Source: an uncultured Lachnospiraceae bacterium (GTDB lineage Bacteria > Bacillota > Clostridia > Lachnospirales > Lachnospiraceae). From it: a stretch of 52,250 nucleotides of DNA. Shown in pieces: positions 17,780 through 26,923 of this stretch. The DNA lies in assembly GCA_910578335.1 (NCBI GenBank), contig CAJTPU010000008.1, positions 89,018 to 141,267 on the forward strand, given 5' to 3'. The notes beneath the pieces were generated by a model. The model did not search any database, was not told where the DNA came from, and saw only the letters and a list, made by a program, of their open reading frames with translations. The first letter of the stretch is position 1, and each line of letters opens with the position of its first letter. Position numbers and translations under genes: made by a program.

Positions 17780-18712
17780 ATGGGAAAGAAAGACGTATAT
17801 AATAAGTGGAAATTGAGAATAAAGAACAGCAGATATGTTCCCAAGTCCTTAAAGCGCCGTATCTTTAGGGAAGTGCGTTTTTTGGATGGAATCACCAAGG
17901 AGCAGAAAGGTTTGGAGATTGGTCCGTCACATAGTCCGGTCGTTCCCAAAAGAGAAGGTTATCATGTGGAAACGCTCGACTGGCTGGACCAGGCAGGATT
18001 GAGAGAGCGCTACAAAAATGACCATGTGGATTTGGATGCGATTGAACCGGTTGACTATGTGTGGAAGAGTGGAAGCTATAGCAGGCTGATTCAAAAGAGC
18101 GATTATTATGACTATATCATTGCGTCCCATATGATTGAACACACCACCGATTTCGCAGGGTTTCTTCAGGACTGTTCTAATCTGCTGCATGAGGAGGGGA
18201 TACTGCGGCTTGCGGTTCCCGATAAACGGTACTGTTTCGACCATTACCGCTACACCACAAGCCTTGCGGAGGTTTTAAATAATGCCTATATGCCAAATGA
18301 CCTGCAGTCCGTCGGAAACGTGGCGGAGTATTATATGAATGTAGTGTCGCGTAAGGGACAAATATCATGGAAGAAACCGGTGCTGCCCGGTTGGGATTTC
18401 CTGATGAAGCGCAGGGGTAAGGATTATCGGTTTCTCCATGACAAACAAACAGCCATGGATGGAATGCGCAGAGTTTGTGAGAATCAGTACATAGACATTC
18501 ATCACTATGTTTTTACGCCGGCATCCTTTGCGTTATTGATTTATGATTTGCGCGTATTGGAGGTTATTGATATGAAAATCACCCATATGTGGAATACGCG
18601 CAGAAACGAGTTTATTGTTACGCTGCAGAAAACGAAGGAAAAGGCAGAACTTGATTTTCGGTATCGCCAGCGTTTATTGCGGGCGCGTGACAGACAAAAT
18701 AGAATATTTTAG
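17780..18712 (+). CDS. Class I SAM-dependent methyltransferase
   Basis: The 310-residue protein has a class I methyltransferase core: motif I GLEIGPSHSPVVP (about residues 44-56), the acidic ribose-binding region VETLDWLDQ, motif IV YDYIIASHMIEH (about 112-123) and GILRLAVPDKRYCFDHYR (about 141-158). Proteins of this type, with LEIGPSHSP and VPDKRYCFDHYR, often occur near glycan biosynthesis genes, but the acceptor is unknown here. No strong ribosome binding site precedes ATG 17780, so the start is uncertain or translation is weak; a strong AAAGGAGG at 17711-17718 is too far away. It may be co-transcribed with the TerD-domain gene 68 bases downstream. Confidence 0.78.
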   Translation: MGKKDVYNKWKLRIKNSRYVPKSLKRRIFREVRFLDGITKEQKGLEIGPSHSPVVPKREGYHVETLDWLDQAGLRERYKNDHVDLDAIEPVDYVWKSGSYSRLIQKSDYYDYIIASHMIEHTTDFAGFLQDCSNLLHEEGILRLAVPDKRYCFDHYRYTTSLAEVLNNAYMPNDLQSVGNVAEYYMNVVSRKGQISWKKPVLPGWDFLMKRRGKDYRFLHDKQTAMDGMRRVCENQYIDIHHYVFTPASFALLIYDLRVLEVIDMKITHMWNTRRNEFIVTLQKTKEKAELDFRYRQRLLRARDRQNRIF

Positions 18713-18780
18713 GTGTGACGGCTGTCCGGCGGCGGGCAGAAGAGAAAACCGGAAGTGTACAGGAGATTTGAATCGGGGAA

Positions 18781-20901
18781 GTGATTGCTGTGAATGAAAT
18801 TTTGCTGCGAAGAAAAAATAAAGTGATTTTGGAGAAGGGCAGCGCCGCGGTGGCGGACTGCCGCGCCGTTGCGACGATTATGAAAAATGTGGAGGCGTTA
18901 GGCTATACCTTTTCGCAGGCGCTTACGGAGCGGCTGCAGACCTTTGACAGAAGTGAGCTGCTGCGGTTTTATCAGGAGCTGCTGCCGCTTTTAAAAGGTC
19001 TGGTCGGCGCGGATGTGGTTTATCGTCCTATGTATCCGAATTTTCCCGAGTCGGTGATGGAGGAAGATTATGCCAGACTGTTTTTGAATGCTGTTTTTCA
19101 CTACTGGTCTGAGGGGCGGCTGTATCCTTATGAAGAGAAAAATGAGAGACTGCCGTTGTTTGACGAGACCGGGGTAAGCGTGCTGGACTTGGGAACGCCG
19201 CAGGATATGCAGGATATTTTTACGCTACTTTGTCAGTCTAAGACCTCGCTTTCCCAGACGGACAAAGAGGATTTGGCTTGGCTCTTCGAGCATGAAAGTC
19301 TTGTGCTGCCTGAGGAAATTCCGTTAAAGGAAAATGCCGCGCTTGTGGGAAAGCTGTATCTGGAGAATGTCCCTGCGGCGCAGGCTGCACAGCTTGCGCG
19401 CTTCTGCAGGACGGCAACGGATGTGTTGCGGCTTATCACAGCCATGTCGGACGGGGATATCAGTCTGGCAGAAAACACCCGCTTCCGCAGTTTTAAGCGC
19501 AGGGAGAGAAGAATTCTGATGGCGCTTTTAGCGGGCTGCGGCAGCATCGAGGAGGACATGCTGCGGTACAAGAATAAGTGGATTCGCGTCGGGGAAAGAC
19601 TGCATCCTTCAGAGTATGGAAAAGCGCAGTTTGCCAAAGTAACCGAAGCATTTTATAAGCTGCGCAATGATGTGAAAATCGAAACCTTTGCGGGAAAGGT
19701 TACAAGGGCAATGGAGGCGGCAGACTATTCGTCGGCGCTTTGCATGTTAAAGGAAAGACCGGGGGAGCTTGCCAGAAAACTAGACCTGCTTCTGCGGAAT
19801 ACGGACGATAAAGAACAGGTTATCGCTGCCTTTGGGGAGACGGCAGGAGCGGTTTCCACGCCGGTACTGCTGCAAGTCAGGGAACATTTCATGCGTAGAA
19901 CGGAAAAAACAGATATCAGGGTCTTTTTCCCAAAGGGCAGTCTGGCGCGCTGCCATTACATCGAAAATACGCTGCCGGATATAGAGAAAACCTATTGTGA
20001 CAGGATTGTCGGCATATGCGAAAAGGCGCTGATGGAGCAGTATGGGAAGCGGGGGCTTTTGGGGCGGGTGTATTTGTCGGAGGCGTTTCGGCGCTTTATA
20101 GTACCCTTCAGCCAGAGAAGCGCCGGCAAGACTTTGAAGGCGGTGACAAGAGGCTCCAGGATGCCCTTTGGGCAGCACACGAAAGCGTTTCGCGCTTTTA
20201 TCTGGTGGACCAATACGGGGGAAGGGGAGACGCCGGACAGGGTGGACATTGATTTGTCGGCGGCTTTCTTTGATGAAAACTGGCGGTATCTTGAGCATGT
20301 ATCCTATACGAATCTGCGTTCCGCAAAGTACAGGGCGTGCCATTCAGGGGACATTGTAAACGGCGGTCCCAAAAGCGGCGCCGGCGTCAGCGAGTTTTTG
20401 GATGTGGACATTGATTCCGCAGTAGAATACGGTGCCAGATACATTGTCTATCAGGTCTACAATTATACAGGACAGAAATATGCCGATATCCCAAATGCAA
20501 AATTTGGCTGGATGGGCAGGGAGGATGTAAAATCTGGAGAGATTTATGAGCCAAGGACGGTAGAGCAGAGAATGGACCTGGCGGCGCAGAGCACCGTGAG
20601 CATTCCTGTGATTTTTGACTGTGTAGAAAGAGAAGTGATTTGGTGCGATATGGGTCTTTCGATAAATGGCTGCCGTGCGGACTGTGGCGGCAACAATGTC
20701 GAAAGCAATTTATCGTCGGTGGCGGCGGTCTGCTACAGCATGGTGCATATAGAGAAGCCCAATTTGTATGATTTGATTGATTTGCATATACGCGCAAGAG
20801 GGCGGCGGGTGCCTGACAGAAACGATGCCGATATTGTTTTTGATTTGGAATCGGGCATTACGCCTTTTGATACAGAGGTCTTTATGGGACAATATTTATA
20901 A
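18781..20901 (+). CDS. TerD-domain protein, MXAN_6230/SCO0854-like family
   Basis: The 706-residue protein has a C-terminal TerD-like calcium-binding fold: SRMPFGQHTKAFRAFIWWT (about residues 459-477), RVDIDLSAAFFDENWRYLEHV, AKYRACHSGDIVNGG, GVSEFLDVDIDSAVEYGARYIVYQVYNY and KFGWMGRE. The N-terminal 450 residues are helical and not recognised. The layout resembles large actinobacterial and myxobacterial proteins named MXAN_6230/SCO0854, linked to tellurite-type stress systems; the RING cysteine pattern in that name is not evident here. Function is unknown. The start is uncertain: GTG 18781, or GTG 18790, which is better placed after GGGGAA at 18776-18780. The methyltransferase lies just upstream. 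No other Ter genes are nearby. Confidence 0.72.
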   Translation: MIAVNEILLRRKNKVILEKGSAAVADCRAVATIMKNVEALGYTFSQALTERLQTFDRSELLRFYQELLPLLKGLVGADVVYRPMYPNFPESVMEEDYARLFLNAVFHYWSEGRLYPYEEKNERLPLFDETGVSVLDLGTPQDMQDIFTLLCQSKTSLSQTDKEDLAWLFEHESLVLPEEIPLKENAALVGKLYLENVPAAQAAQLARFCRTATDVLRLITAMSDGDISLAENTRFRSFKRRERRILMALLAGCGSIEEDMLRYKNKWIRVGERLHPSEYGKAQFAKVTEAFYKLRNDVKIETFAGKVTRAMEAADYSSALCMLKERPGELARKLDLLLRNTDDKEQVIAAFGETAGAVSTPVLLQVREHFMRRTEKTDIRVFFPKGSLARCHYIENTLPDIEKTYCDRIVGICEKALMEQYGKRGLLGRVYLSEAFRRFIVPFSQRSAGKTLKAVTRGSRMPFGQHTKAFRAFIWWTNTGEGETPDRVDIDLSAAFFDENWRYLEHVSYTNLRSAKYRACHSGDIVNGGPKSGAGVSEFLDVDIDSAVEYGARYIVYQVYNYTGQKYADIPNAKFGWMGREDVKSGEIYEPRTVEQRMDLAAQSTVSIPVIFDCVEREVIWCDMGLSINGCRADCGGNNVESNLSSVAAVCYSMVHIEKPNLYDLIDLHIRARGRRVPDRNDADIVFDLESGITPFDTEVFMGQYL

Positions 20902-20982
20902 TGGTTTTATTAGGCTATATAGGTTCTTCCTTCTTCTTTTGGTGAAACAGAATCTATGCTCTCCTAATGAAATAGCGGCTAT

Positions 20983-21042
20983 GTACCGGCTTCCTTCTTT
21001 TCACGGAAATTTCCCCGATGGGGGGAATTGAAAAGCCGGTAC
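20983..21042. repeat. Nested inverted repeat upstream of an AraC gene
   Basis: Outer arms GTACCGGCTT (20983-20992) and AAGCCGGTAC (21033-21042) enclose inner arms AATTTCCCC (21008-21016) and GGGGGAATT (21021-21029), forming a two-part hairpin. No T-run follows. It lies in the 232-base gap between the TerD-domain gene and the AraC gene and may be a regulatory site or RNA structure. TGGTATACT at 21100-21108 could be an extended -10 for the AraC gene. Confidence 0.6.
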
Positions 21043-21133
21043 AATTTCCGCTTTATGACAAAAGAAAGCAGAATATGTCGGGAAAAAAGAAAGCCCTTCT
21101 GGTATACTTGGTTTCAGCAAAGGAGGTGCAGAT

Positions 21134-21988
21134 ATGGAATGGGCAGAAGCTATCGGCGAGGCGGTCCGGTTTATGGAATCCCATATCACAGAGAATATCA
21201 CAGTGAATGATGTGGCGGAACATGTGCACATTTCGCCCTTTTACTTTCACAAAGGTTTCAGTATGCTGTGCGGGTACTCCGTCACCGAGTATATCCGAAA
21301 CCGCAGGCTGTCGTTAGCGGGTGAAGAGCTGATGACCAAAGAGGCGACAATCCTGACACTTGCGGTAAAGTACGGATATGACTCTGCGGACAGCTTTTCC
21401 AGAGCGTTCCGCCGGTTTCACGGCGTTTTGCCGAAGGCTGTGAAGAGAGGAGCCGTGCTCAAAAATTTTGCGCCGCTGAAGCTGACAATTTCTATGAAAG
21501 GCGGTTATCTGATGGATTACAGAATTGTAAAAAAAGAAAGCTTTGCGGTTATGGGAGTGGAAAAAGAATTTGATTATGAAAACGCAAAACAGGAAATTCC
21601 TGCTTTCTGGCAGGAGCATTATGCCTGCGGGAGAGGGAAAGACGTCTGCGGCATGTTTGGAATCAATATTGACCTGCAGATGGGAAATGAGAAGTTTGTA
21701 TACCTGATAGCGGATATTTACAATCCTTCCGTGGATATTCCGGAAGGGTTTACGGTAAAAACCATTCCGGCATTTGAATGGGCAGTTTTTCCCTGTAAGG
21801 GCGCGCTGCCGGAGTCTTTACAGGATGTCAATGTGAAAATATTTTCCGAATGGCTTCCGGCATTAAAAGAATATGAATTTGCGGCGGGATACTGTGTCGA
21901 GATGTATGATGCGCCGGACGAATATCCGAAGGGAACGGCGGATGAAAATTATTATACGGAGATTTGGATTCCGGTAAAGAAAAAATAG
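21134..21988 (+). CDS. AraC-family regulator with GyrI-like effector-binding domain
   Basis: Residues about 8-105 form two AraC helix-turn-helix motifs (ITVNDVAEHVHISPFYFHKGF and ILTLAVKYGYDSADSFSRAFRRFHGVLPK). Residues about 130-284 form a GyrI/Rob-type ligand-binding domain (YRIVKKESFAVMGVEKEF to YYTEIWIPVKK). This order, HTH first, is that of Rob-like regulators that sense small hydrophobic molecules or drugs. AAAGGAGG at 21120-21127 precedes ATG 21134 at ideal spacing. The gene stands alone and converges on another AraC gene. No target is obvious; the ABC exporter at 23063 is a possibility. Confidence 0.92.
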   Translation: MEWAEAIGEAVRFMESHITENITVNDVAEHVHISPFYFHKGFSMLCGYSVTEYIRNRRLSLAGEELMTKEATILTLAVKYGYDSADSFSRAFRRFHGVLPKAVKRGAVLKNFAPLKLTISMKGGYLMDYRIVKKESFAVMGVEKEFDYENAKQEIPAFWQEHYACGRGKDVCGMFGINIDLQMGNEKFVYLIADIYNPSVDIPEGFTVKTIPAFEWAVFPCKGALPESLQDVNVKIFSEWLPALKEYEFAAGYCVEMYDAPDEYPKGTADENYYTEIWIPVKKK

Positions 21989-22003
21989 AATCAAGAATCC
22001 GGC

Positions 22004-22046
22004 AATGGCGAAATCCTGCGTAAGCGGTGGATTTCGCCATTATTTT
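22004..22046. terminator. Bidirectional terminator between two AraC genes
   Basis: Perfect 13-bp arms AATGGCGAAATCC (22004-22016) and GGATTTCGCCATT (22029-22041), followed by ATTTTG, lie between convergent genes. Confidence 0.8.
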
Positions 22047-22059
22047 GTGCGGCATACAT

Positions 22060-22908
22060 TTAGATATGGCTGTACGTAAGGTGCTGCCTGCGGTATTCGC
22101 TGGGCGTCATGCCTGTTTTTTTCTTAAATTGGGCGGATAGATAGTCGCCGTTGCAGTAACCGGTTTCCATGGCGATGTCCATCACGGATTTGTCACTTTC
22201 GGCAAGCAGCATCTGGACATGGCGCAGACGGATATCCCCCAGATATTCCGAGAAGGATTTGCCGAGCTGTGCGGAAAACAGTCTGGAAAAATATGCCGTG
22301 GAAAGGTGTGCGTTGCCTGCCAGTTCTTCGAGCGTCAAGTTTTTTGCATAGTGGGTTTCCATATAATACAGTGCGTCGATAATAGGCTCCGTCAGCTTTG
22401 CACTGTGGCAGATGGTGGTATTTTCCGGCAGCCGTTCCTCCCATACGGTAGTAAAAAGGCGCAGCAGCATACCCTGCAGAATCAACTCGGTATAAGGGCG
22501 CTCTTTGGCAAATTCTTCATACATTTCCTGAAACATACCGAGAATTTTGGCTTGGGAAGCTTTGCTGAAATGGCAGACCCGTTCTTCGTACAAGGTATCT
22601 ATCATGTTTTCGTCCGTGCGTTCTCTGAGCGGCTTTAACATGTCGGGCGCAAATTTAATCATGTAACGTTCGTAGGGCGCATTACTTTCTGAGACGGTTC
22701 GATGAAACAATAGGGGCGGCGCCATCGCCACATTGCCGGCATGGTAGCTGTAAGAAAAGCGCGGCGTGATAGAACGTCTGTCGCCGGAAACAATGTACCC
22801 TATGCTGTAGTGGTCGGTTGCCATCTGTAAAGTCGGCATGCTGTAGTCCGGCTCAAGGATAGAATGAATAACGATTATCTGTTTACCGTCCGGTAAAGGG
22901 GTTGGCAT
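22060..22908 (-). CDS. AraC-family regulator with cupin-like sensor
   Basis: The 282-residue protein has an N-terminal cupin-type sensing domain (DHYSIGYIVSGDRRSITPRFSYSYHAGNVAMAPPLLFHRT, about residues 32-70) and a C-terminal pair of AraC HTHs (LTLEELAGNAHLSTAYFSRLF and VMDIAMETGYCNGDYLSAQFKKKTGMTPSEYRR). It is divergent from the ABC exporter at 23063, sharing a 154-base upstream region, so it probably controls that gene; this is inference from position. A TTGACT/TAGTAT promoter precedes it. AGAGGATACT upstream of the ATG provides a weak ribosome binding site. Confidence 0.9.
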   Translation of the reverse strand: MPTPLPDGKQIIVIHSILEPDYSMPTLQMATDHYSIGYIVSGDRRSITPRFSYSYHAGNVAMAPPLLFHRTVSESNAPYERYMIKFAPDMLKPLRERTDENMIDTLYEERVCHFSKASQAKILGMFQEMYEEFAKERPYTELILQGMLLRLFTTVWEERLPENTTICHSAKLTEPIIDALYYMETHYAKNLTLEELAGNAHLSTAYFSRLFSAQLGKSFSEYLGDIRLRHVQMLLAESDKSVMDIAMETGYCNGDYLSAQFKKKTGMTPSEYRRQHLTYSHI

Positions 22909-22965
22909 AGTATCCTCTCATTCTGCCGCGGATATGGCGGCTTGGTTTTTTGTATCACATCATAT

Positions 22966-22994
22966 ATACTAAGATTAAACCCCAAAATAGTCAA
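22966..22994 (-). promoter_or_regulatory. Promoter of the AraC gene (minus strand)
   Basis: TTGACT (22994-22989), a 17-base spacer and TAGTAT (22971-22966) on the minus strand. Nearby TGTATCACATCATA and TTATGTGATGTATGA contain inverted ATCACA/TGTGAT words, which could be operator half-sites shared with the divergent exporter gene. Confidence 0.55.
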
Positions 22995-23062
22995 GAATAA
23001 AAATGAAAAACTTATTTTATGTGATGTATGATAGATACAAACAAAAAAGGAAGGATGTGTAC

Positions 23063-24835
23063 ATGGTGAAAAACAGAGGAATCGTGGAGAGATTATTTCG
23101 CTATATCAAGCCGCACTGGTATTTGATTCTGGCGTCTACGGTGGCGGGAGTGGTAAAGCTGACGCTGCCTTTGCTGGCGCCGCAGATTTTGCGTTATTTT
23201 ACGGACTACGTGCTTATAGAGGGCAGTGCATTCAGTATGCAGCAGAAGAGTCAGGAAATTTTGAAATGGACGATGATTCTGGTTGGCGTTTATATTTTTG
23301 TTTATATTCCGGCTGCCTATATCCGCCAGATGGGTTCTACAGAGGTGTCAAACCGGATTATGCATACCATGCGGTGCGAAGTGTACGGGCATCTGCAGAA
23401 AATGTCAGCTTCCTTTCACCAGCACAATAAGTCAGGGAATCTGGTGACGAGAGTGAATAATGATGTGGAGCAGGTGCATGACTTTATATGGAATGTGGCG
23501 ACAAATATCTGGATTGATTCCATCGTGCTGATTGTCTACCTGTTTCTGATGGCAAGAATCAACCTGCCGCTGACGCTCCTGACGGCAGTCGTGCTGCCTG
23601 TTTCCGTGATTATCACGAAAAAGATAAGGGTACATATCAAAAGCGAGCGCAAAAAGGTACAGCGCAATATTTCCGAGATATCCGGGTATATGCAAGAGAG
23701 AATGGCAGGCTTTGCCACGGTGAAGCTTTTCAACATGGAGGAGCATGAAAAAAAGAAGTTTTTCGGCTATTCCAATGATATTTACCGTTTTACCAGAAAG
23801 GCAAACCGCTATTTTTCTCTGGGAGAAGCCGTCAACGCTTCCCTGTCGGAGATTATTTCTGCGGTTATCGTGGGGCTTTCCGCATTTTGCATTATTTACG
23901 GAAAAATGTCCATTGGTGAGATGATTGTGTTCTACTCCTATCTGGGATATTTTGTCACACCGTTAAGGCGCTTTTCGGAGTTGAATGTGACCTATGCGCG
24001 CAGTGTTGCCGGTATTGAGCGTGTGTTTGAAATACTGGATACGCCGACGGACATACAGGAAGCGGAAAATGCGGTTACACTAACGGCGGCTACGCCAATG
24101 AATATCCGGTTTGAACATGTTTTCTTCCACTACAACAAGGAAAACGACCAGATGAACCTGTCGGATATTCATTTTTCCATCAGCGCCGGCGAGCAGGTTG
24201 CCGTAGTAGGCTCCAGCGGCTGCGGAAAGACGACGCTGATTAATCTTTTGGCGCGTTTTTATGATGTGGATTCGGGCGCCATTACAATTGACGGGGAAAA
24301 TATTTGCAATTACAGCCTTCAGTCTTTATATCAGCATATCGGCATGGTCTTTCAGGATACGGTGCTGTTTTCGGAGACGATTGCGGACAATATCCTCTAT
24401 GGCAGGCAGGATGCCTCCATGGAAGAGGTGGAGGCGGCAGCGCGTGCCGCCAATGCATACAGCTTTATCATGGATATGCCTGAAAAATGGCAGACAAAGC
24501 TTGGGGAGCGCGGCGTTGGTCTTTCCGGCGGACAGAAGCAGCGGATTGCGATAGCGAGAGTGTTTTTAAAGAATCCCGGCCTGTTGATTTTAGACGAGGC
24601 AACCAGTGCACTGGATTCAGAGTCTGAGCGTCTGGTACAGGAGGCATTGGAAAACCTGATGGAAAAGCGGACTTCCATTGTGATTGCCCACAGGCTCTCT
24701 ACCATTATCAATGCAGACCGCATTATCGTTATGCATCAGGGCAGAATTGTGGAGATGGGGACACATACGGAGCTGCTTGCAAAAAACGGAAGGTATACGC
24801 AGCTTTACCAGATGCAGTTTGAAGGGGTGGTATGA
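23063..24835 (+). CDS. ABC exporter, fused permease and ATPase (type I half-transporter)
   Basis: The 590-residue protein has six transmembrane segments in residues about 10-300 and a nucleotide-binding domain in about 330-590: Walker A GSSGCGKTT, Q-loop MVFQDTVLF, signature VGLSGGQKQR, Walker B LLILDEATSALD and H-loop IAHRLSTI. All catalytic residues are intact, so it can work as a homodimer. It is an MsbA/LmrA-type exporter of drugs, lipids or peptides; the substrate is unknown. The frame is open from 23003, but AAGGAAGG at 23048-23055 supports ATG 23063. The divergent AraC gene is its likely regulator. A small monooxygenase gene follows 56 bases downstream. Confidence 0.93.
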   Translation: MVKNRGIVERLFRYIKPHWYLILASTVAGVVKLTLPLLAPQILRYFTDYVLIEGSAFSMQQKSQEILKWTMILVGVYIFVYIPAAYIRQMGSTEVSNRIMHTMRCEVYGHLQKMSASFHQHNKSGNLVTRVNNDVEQVHDFIWNVATNIWIDSIVLIVYLFLMARINLPLTLLTAVVLPVSVIITKKIRVHIKSERKKVQRNISEISGYMQERMAGFATVKLFNMEEHEKKKFFGYSNDIYRFTRKANRYFSLGEAVNASLSEIISAVIVGLSAFCIIYGKMSIGEMIVFYSYLGYFVTPLRRFSELNVTYARSVAGIERVFEILDTPTDIQEAENAVTLTAATPMNIRFEHVFFHYNKENDQMNLSDIHFSISAGEQVAVVGSSGCGKTTLINLLARFYDVDSGAITIDGENICNYSLQSLYQHIGMVFQDTVLFSETIADNILYGRQDASMEEVEAAARAANAYSFIMDMPEKWQTKLGERGVGLSGGQKQRIAIARVFLKNPGLLILDEATSALDSESERLVQEALENLMEKRTSIVIAHRLSTIINADRIIVMHQGRIVEMGTHTELLAKNGRYTQLYQMQFEGVV

Positions 24836-24891
24836 GAAGCGGGATTGTGTTATGATAGGAAAAAGAAATCGAAAGGAAGAAGGGAACAGCC

Positions 24892-25224
24892 ATGAGCGTA
24901 ATTGTGCATATTTATTATACGGGAACAGGCGGCAGTGCACGAAAGTTTGCGGAGGAAATGGAAAGCAGCCACACCGCGGCAGCAATCCGTGCGGAAGAGG
25001 GAAACCTGCGGTATGCATATTTTTTCCCTATGACGGACCCGGAAACGGTGCTGTTAGTCGACTGCTGGAAAGACCAGCAGGCGCTTGACAGGCATCATGC
25101 CTCTCCGATGATGCATACAATCATAGAGCTTCGAGAGAAATATGATTTGCATATGAAAGTGGAGCGGTATGTGTCGGACGAAGGCGGGATACCGGAATCG
25201 GACAGCCGTTTTATAAAAGAATAG
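24892..25224 (+). CDS. Small antibiotic-biosynthesis monooxygenase-like (ABM) protein
   Basis: The 110-residue protein has the ferredoxin-like ABM/YgiN fold pattern: SVIVHIYYTGTGGSARKFAEEM, an EEGNLRYAYFFPMTDPETVLLVDCWKDQQALDRHHASPMM core (about residues 42-83), and IIELREKYDLHMKVERY. In this family the WxDQxALDxHxxSxxM pattern is common, and members act as quinol monooxygenases or heme-related enzymes, usually as dimers. AAAGGAAG occurs 15-22 bases before ATG 24892. It follows the ABC exporter and may share its transcript. Confidence 0.82.
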   Translation: MSVIVHIYYTGTGGSARKFAEEMESSHTAAAIRAEEGNLRYAYFFPMTDPETVLLVDCWKDQQALDRHHASPMMHTIIELREKYDLHMKVERYVSDEGGIPESDSRFIKE

Positions 25225-25262
25225 CTTTGGTATGCGCAATAAGGGATAGAGGGGGCGGGGGG

Positions 25263-26507
25263 TTGTTTGGAAAAGGAAAGAAAAGACCGGCGAAGCAGCC
25301 GTCTGTTATAGTAAAGGATAGATGGGAAAAGACAGAGGAGAAAGAGGCAGCGGGCGTTCTGGTGGAGGTGATAAACGGAAAGGGGTGTCTCAGGGAGGTA
25401 TATGGGGAGACGGATAACAAGACTTATCTGACTCTGCTGTTTTACGACCGGACACTGTTAGCGCTACAGGGCGACGAGTACTTTTGTCCTACCTGCGAAA
25501 AGATGTTGAAGAGCGGCTATGGGATGGAGCAGACGCAGGAATTCTGGCAGAACAAGTTAAATGATGATGTGCCGCTGACGGAGGCGGTTGCGGGTATAAA
25601 ACCGATATTGGGGCTGCTGAAATCCGGCTATTATGTGGTAGTGGATACGGAGCTGTACCCGATGGACGGGCAGGGAAATTTGTTTTGTGAAGTACCCAAT
25701 GCAGAAGAATATGTGGAGGGAACTTGTATCTATTATTATGGTAACGGTAAATGGGGCGGCAATACACCTTATTTTATGGTTGCGACAGAACCGAAAATGA
25801 AATTGCAGCAGGGCAGAATAGAAGAATACAAAGAAAATCTGCAGGGGCGTGCGCTGGCATATTACATGGACGGTTATATGACGGCATTGCTGGACGGACA
25901 TCATAAAGCGATGGCGGCGGCATATTTACATAAAAAAGTACCGGCGTTGGTTATTCTGCCGGCGTATCAGGTGCTGGAGAGGGATGAGAACGGCGATATC
26001 GTGGAGATGATTGCAGCAGGTGAATTTCGTTGGAATTGCGCGCTGCATACTTTGCAGTATTCGCTAAAACGACCGAGAGAGAACGTAGGAGCGGAAGCTA
26101 TGAAGCAGATACTTGATACGATTCCGAAGTATGGAACCATTGAGGTCTGCGAAGAAGGGAAAAAGCTTGCCGGATATTATCCGACGGTGGAGGCAATAGC
26201 CGCCTATGACCTGGTAGGGGAAATAACGGATAAGCGTCTTCAGGACATGATGAGCGGCAAAGAAGTGCTTGAGGAGAAGGCGATATACTATGTCAGGGCG
26301 CTTATACTACAAAAACATGCTTCTTTATTTGAAGCTGTCAGCTTCTTCTTGGAACAGGAGGCATTTAGGGGAGAGCGCTATGCCATCATAAAAGAATTGA
26401 CAAAGCTGCCCAAAAGCGATGTACTGGTCGATTTTTTGATTCAAGTTATGGTAGAATATGAAGATGCATATCCGGAAATGAAGGATTTGATTTTGGATTA
26501 TGTTTAA
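25263..26507 (+). CDS. Hypothetical protein with an LDGHHKAMAA motif
   Basis: The protein of about 414 residues is not recognised. It has a basic N-terminus (FGKGKKRPAKQP), a CPTC pair (about residue 77), and in the middle LLDGHHKAMAAAYLHKKVPA followed by LVILP. A DGHHR-type box with a hydrophobic strand is seen in ParB/sulfiredoxin-like nucleotide-binding folds, but that similarity is only suggestive. The C-terminal third is helical and may form repeats. The start is uncertain: no ATG is available, and TTG 25263 after the purine-rich AGAGGGGGCGGGGGG is preferred to TTG 25227. It sits 17 bases before the next small gene, with which it is probably co-transcribed. Confidence 0.62.
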   Translation: MFGKGKKRPAKQPSVIVKDRWEKTEEKEAAGVLVEVINGKGCLREVYGETDNKTYLTLLFYDRTLLALQGDEYFCPTCEKMLKSGYGMEQTQEFWQNKLNDDVPLTEAVAGIKPILGLLKSGYYVVVDTELYPMDGQGNLFCEVPNAEEYVEGTCIYYYGNGKWGGNTPYFMVATEPKMKLQQGRIEEYKENLQGRALAYYMDGYMTALLDGHHKAMAAAYLHKKVPALVILPAYQVLERDENGDIVEMIAAGEFRWNCALHTLQYSLKRPRENVGAEAMKQILDTIPKYGTIEVCEEGKKLAGYYPTVEAIAAYDLVGEITDKRLQDMMSGKEVLEEKAIYYVRALILQKHASLFEAVSFFLEQEAFRGERYAIIKELTKLPKSDVLVDFLIQVMVEYEDAYPEMKDLILDYV

Positions 26508-26524
26508 ATTGGGGGGAGGCATAT

Positions 26525-26908
26525 ATGAGCTTACAAGAAATAGAAACGAAATTGGCAGAACTGGAAACCGAAATAACCAAGCTGTTAGAAGCGCGGGAAG
26601 CGGCACTGAGAGACTGGTACATTGCATTTCAGGCAGAGGGGCAGGATAATATCAGTTGTCTGGATGAGGACATGGGAAGCTGCCATAAATTATATTTGAC
26701 AAACGGCGAAGCCCGAATGCTTGTGTGTCAGTTTGCCGCCTGTGACATGAAAGGAAGCCTGAGAGAGTTTTATAAGGTGCTTGAGGCTTCCATGCGGCTG
26801 CTGAATATTGCAAACGGACGGGATTTGGATTTGCCGGATTATCAGAAAAACCTTGTGTATGCAAAAGCAGCAGAAATCAGGGAGAAGTTTGAGGGCTGTT
26901 TGGTCTAG
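26525..26908 (+). CDS. Small hypothetical protein with N-terminal coiled coil
   Basis: The 127-residue protein opens with a coiled-coil heptad pattern (SLQEIETKLAELETEITKLL) followed by a mixed region with two Cys/His spots and a helical end (YQKNLVYAKAAEIREKFEG). No family is recognised. GGGGGGAGG at 26511-26518 is a strong ribosome binding site for ATG 26525. It lies 17 bases after the LDGHH protein and 15 bases before the acyltransferase, suggesting an operon of three. Confidence 0.7.
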   Translation: MSLQEIETKLAELETEITKLLEAREAALRDWYIAFQAEGQDNISCLDEDMGSCHKLYLTNGEARMLVCQFAACDMKGSLREFYKVLEASMRLLNIANGRDLDLPDYQKNLVYAKAAEIREKFEGCLV

Positions 26909-26923
26909 AGAGGTACACTGCGT

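Noticed and set aside
18615..18797. 60-codon frame overlapping methyltransferase and TerD genes
   Set aside because: It overlaps two better-supported genes and has no ribosome binding site or family.
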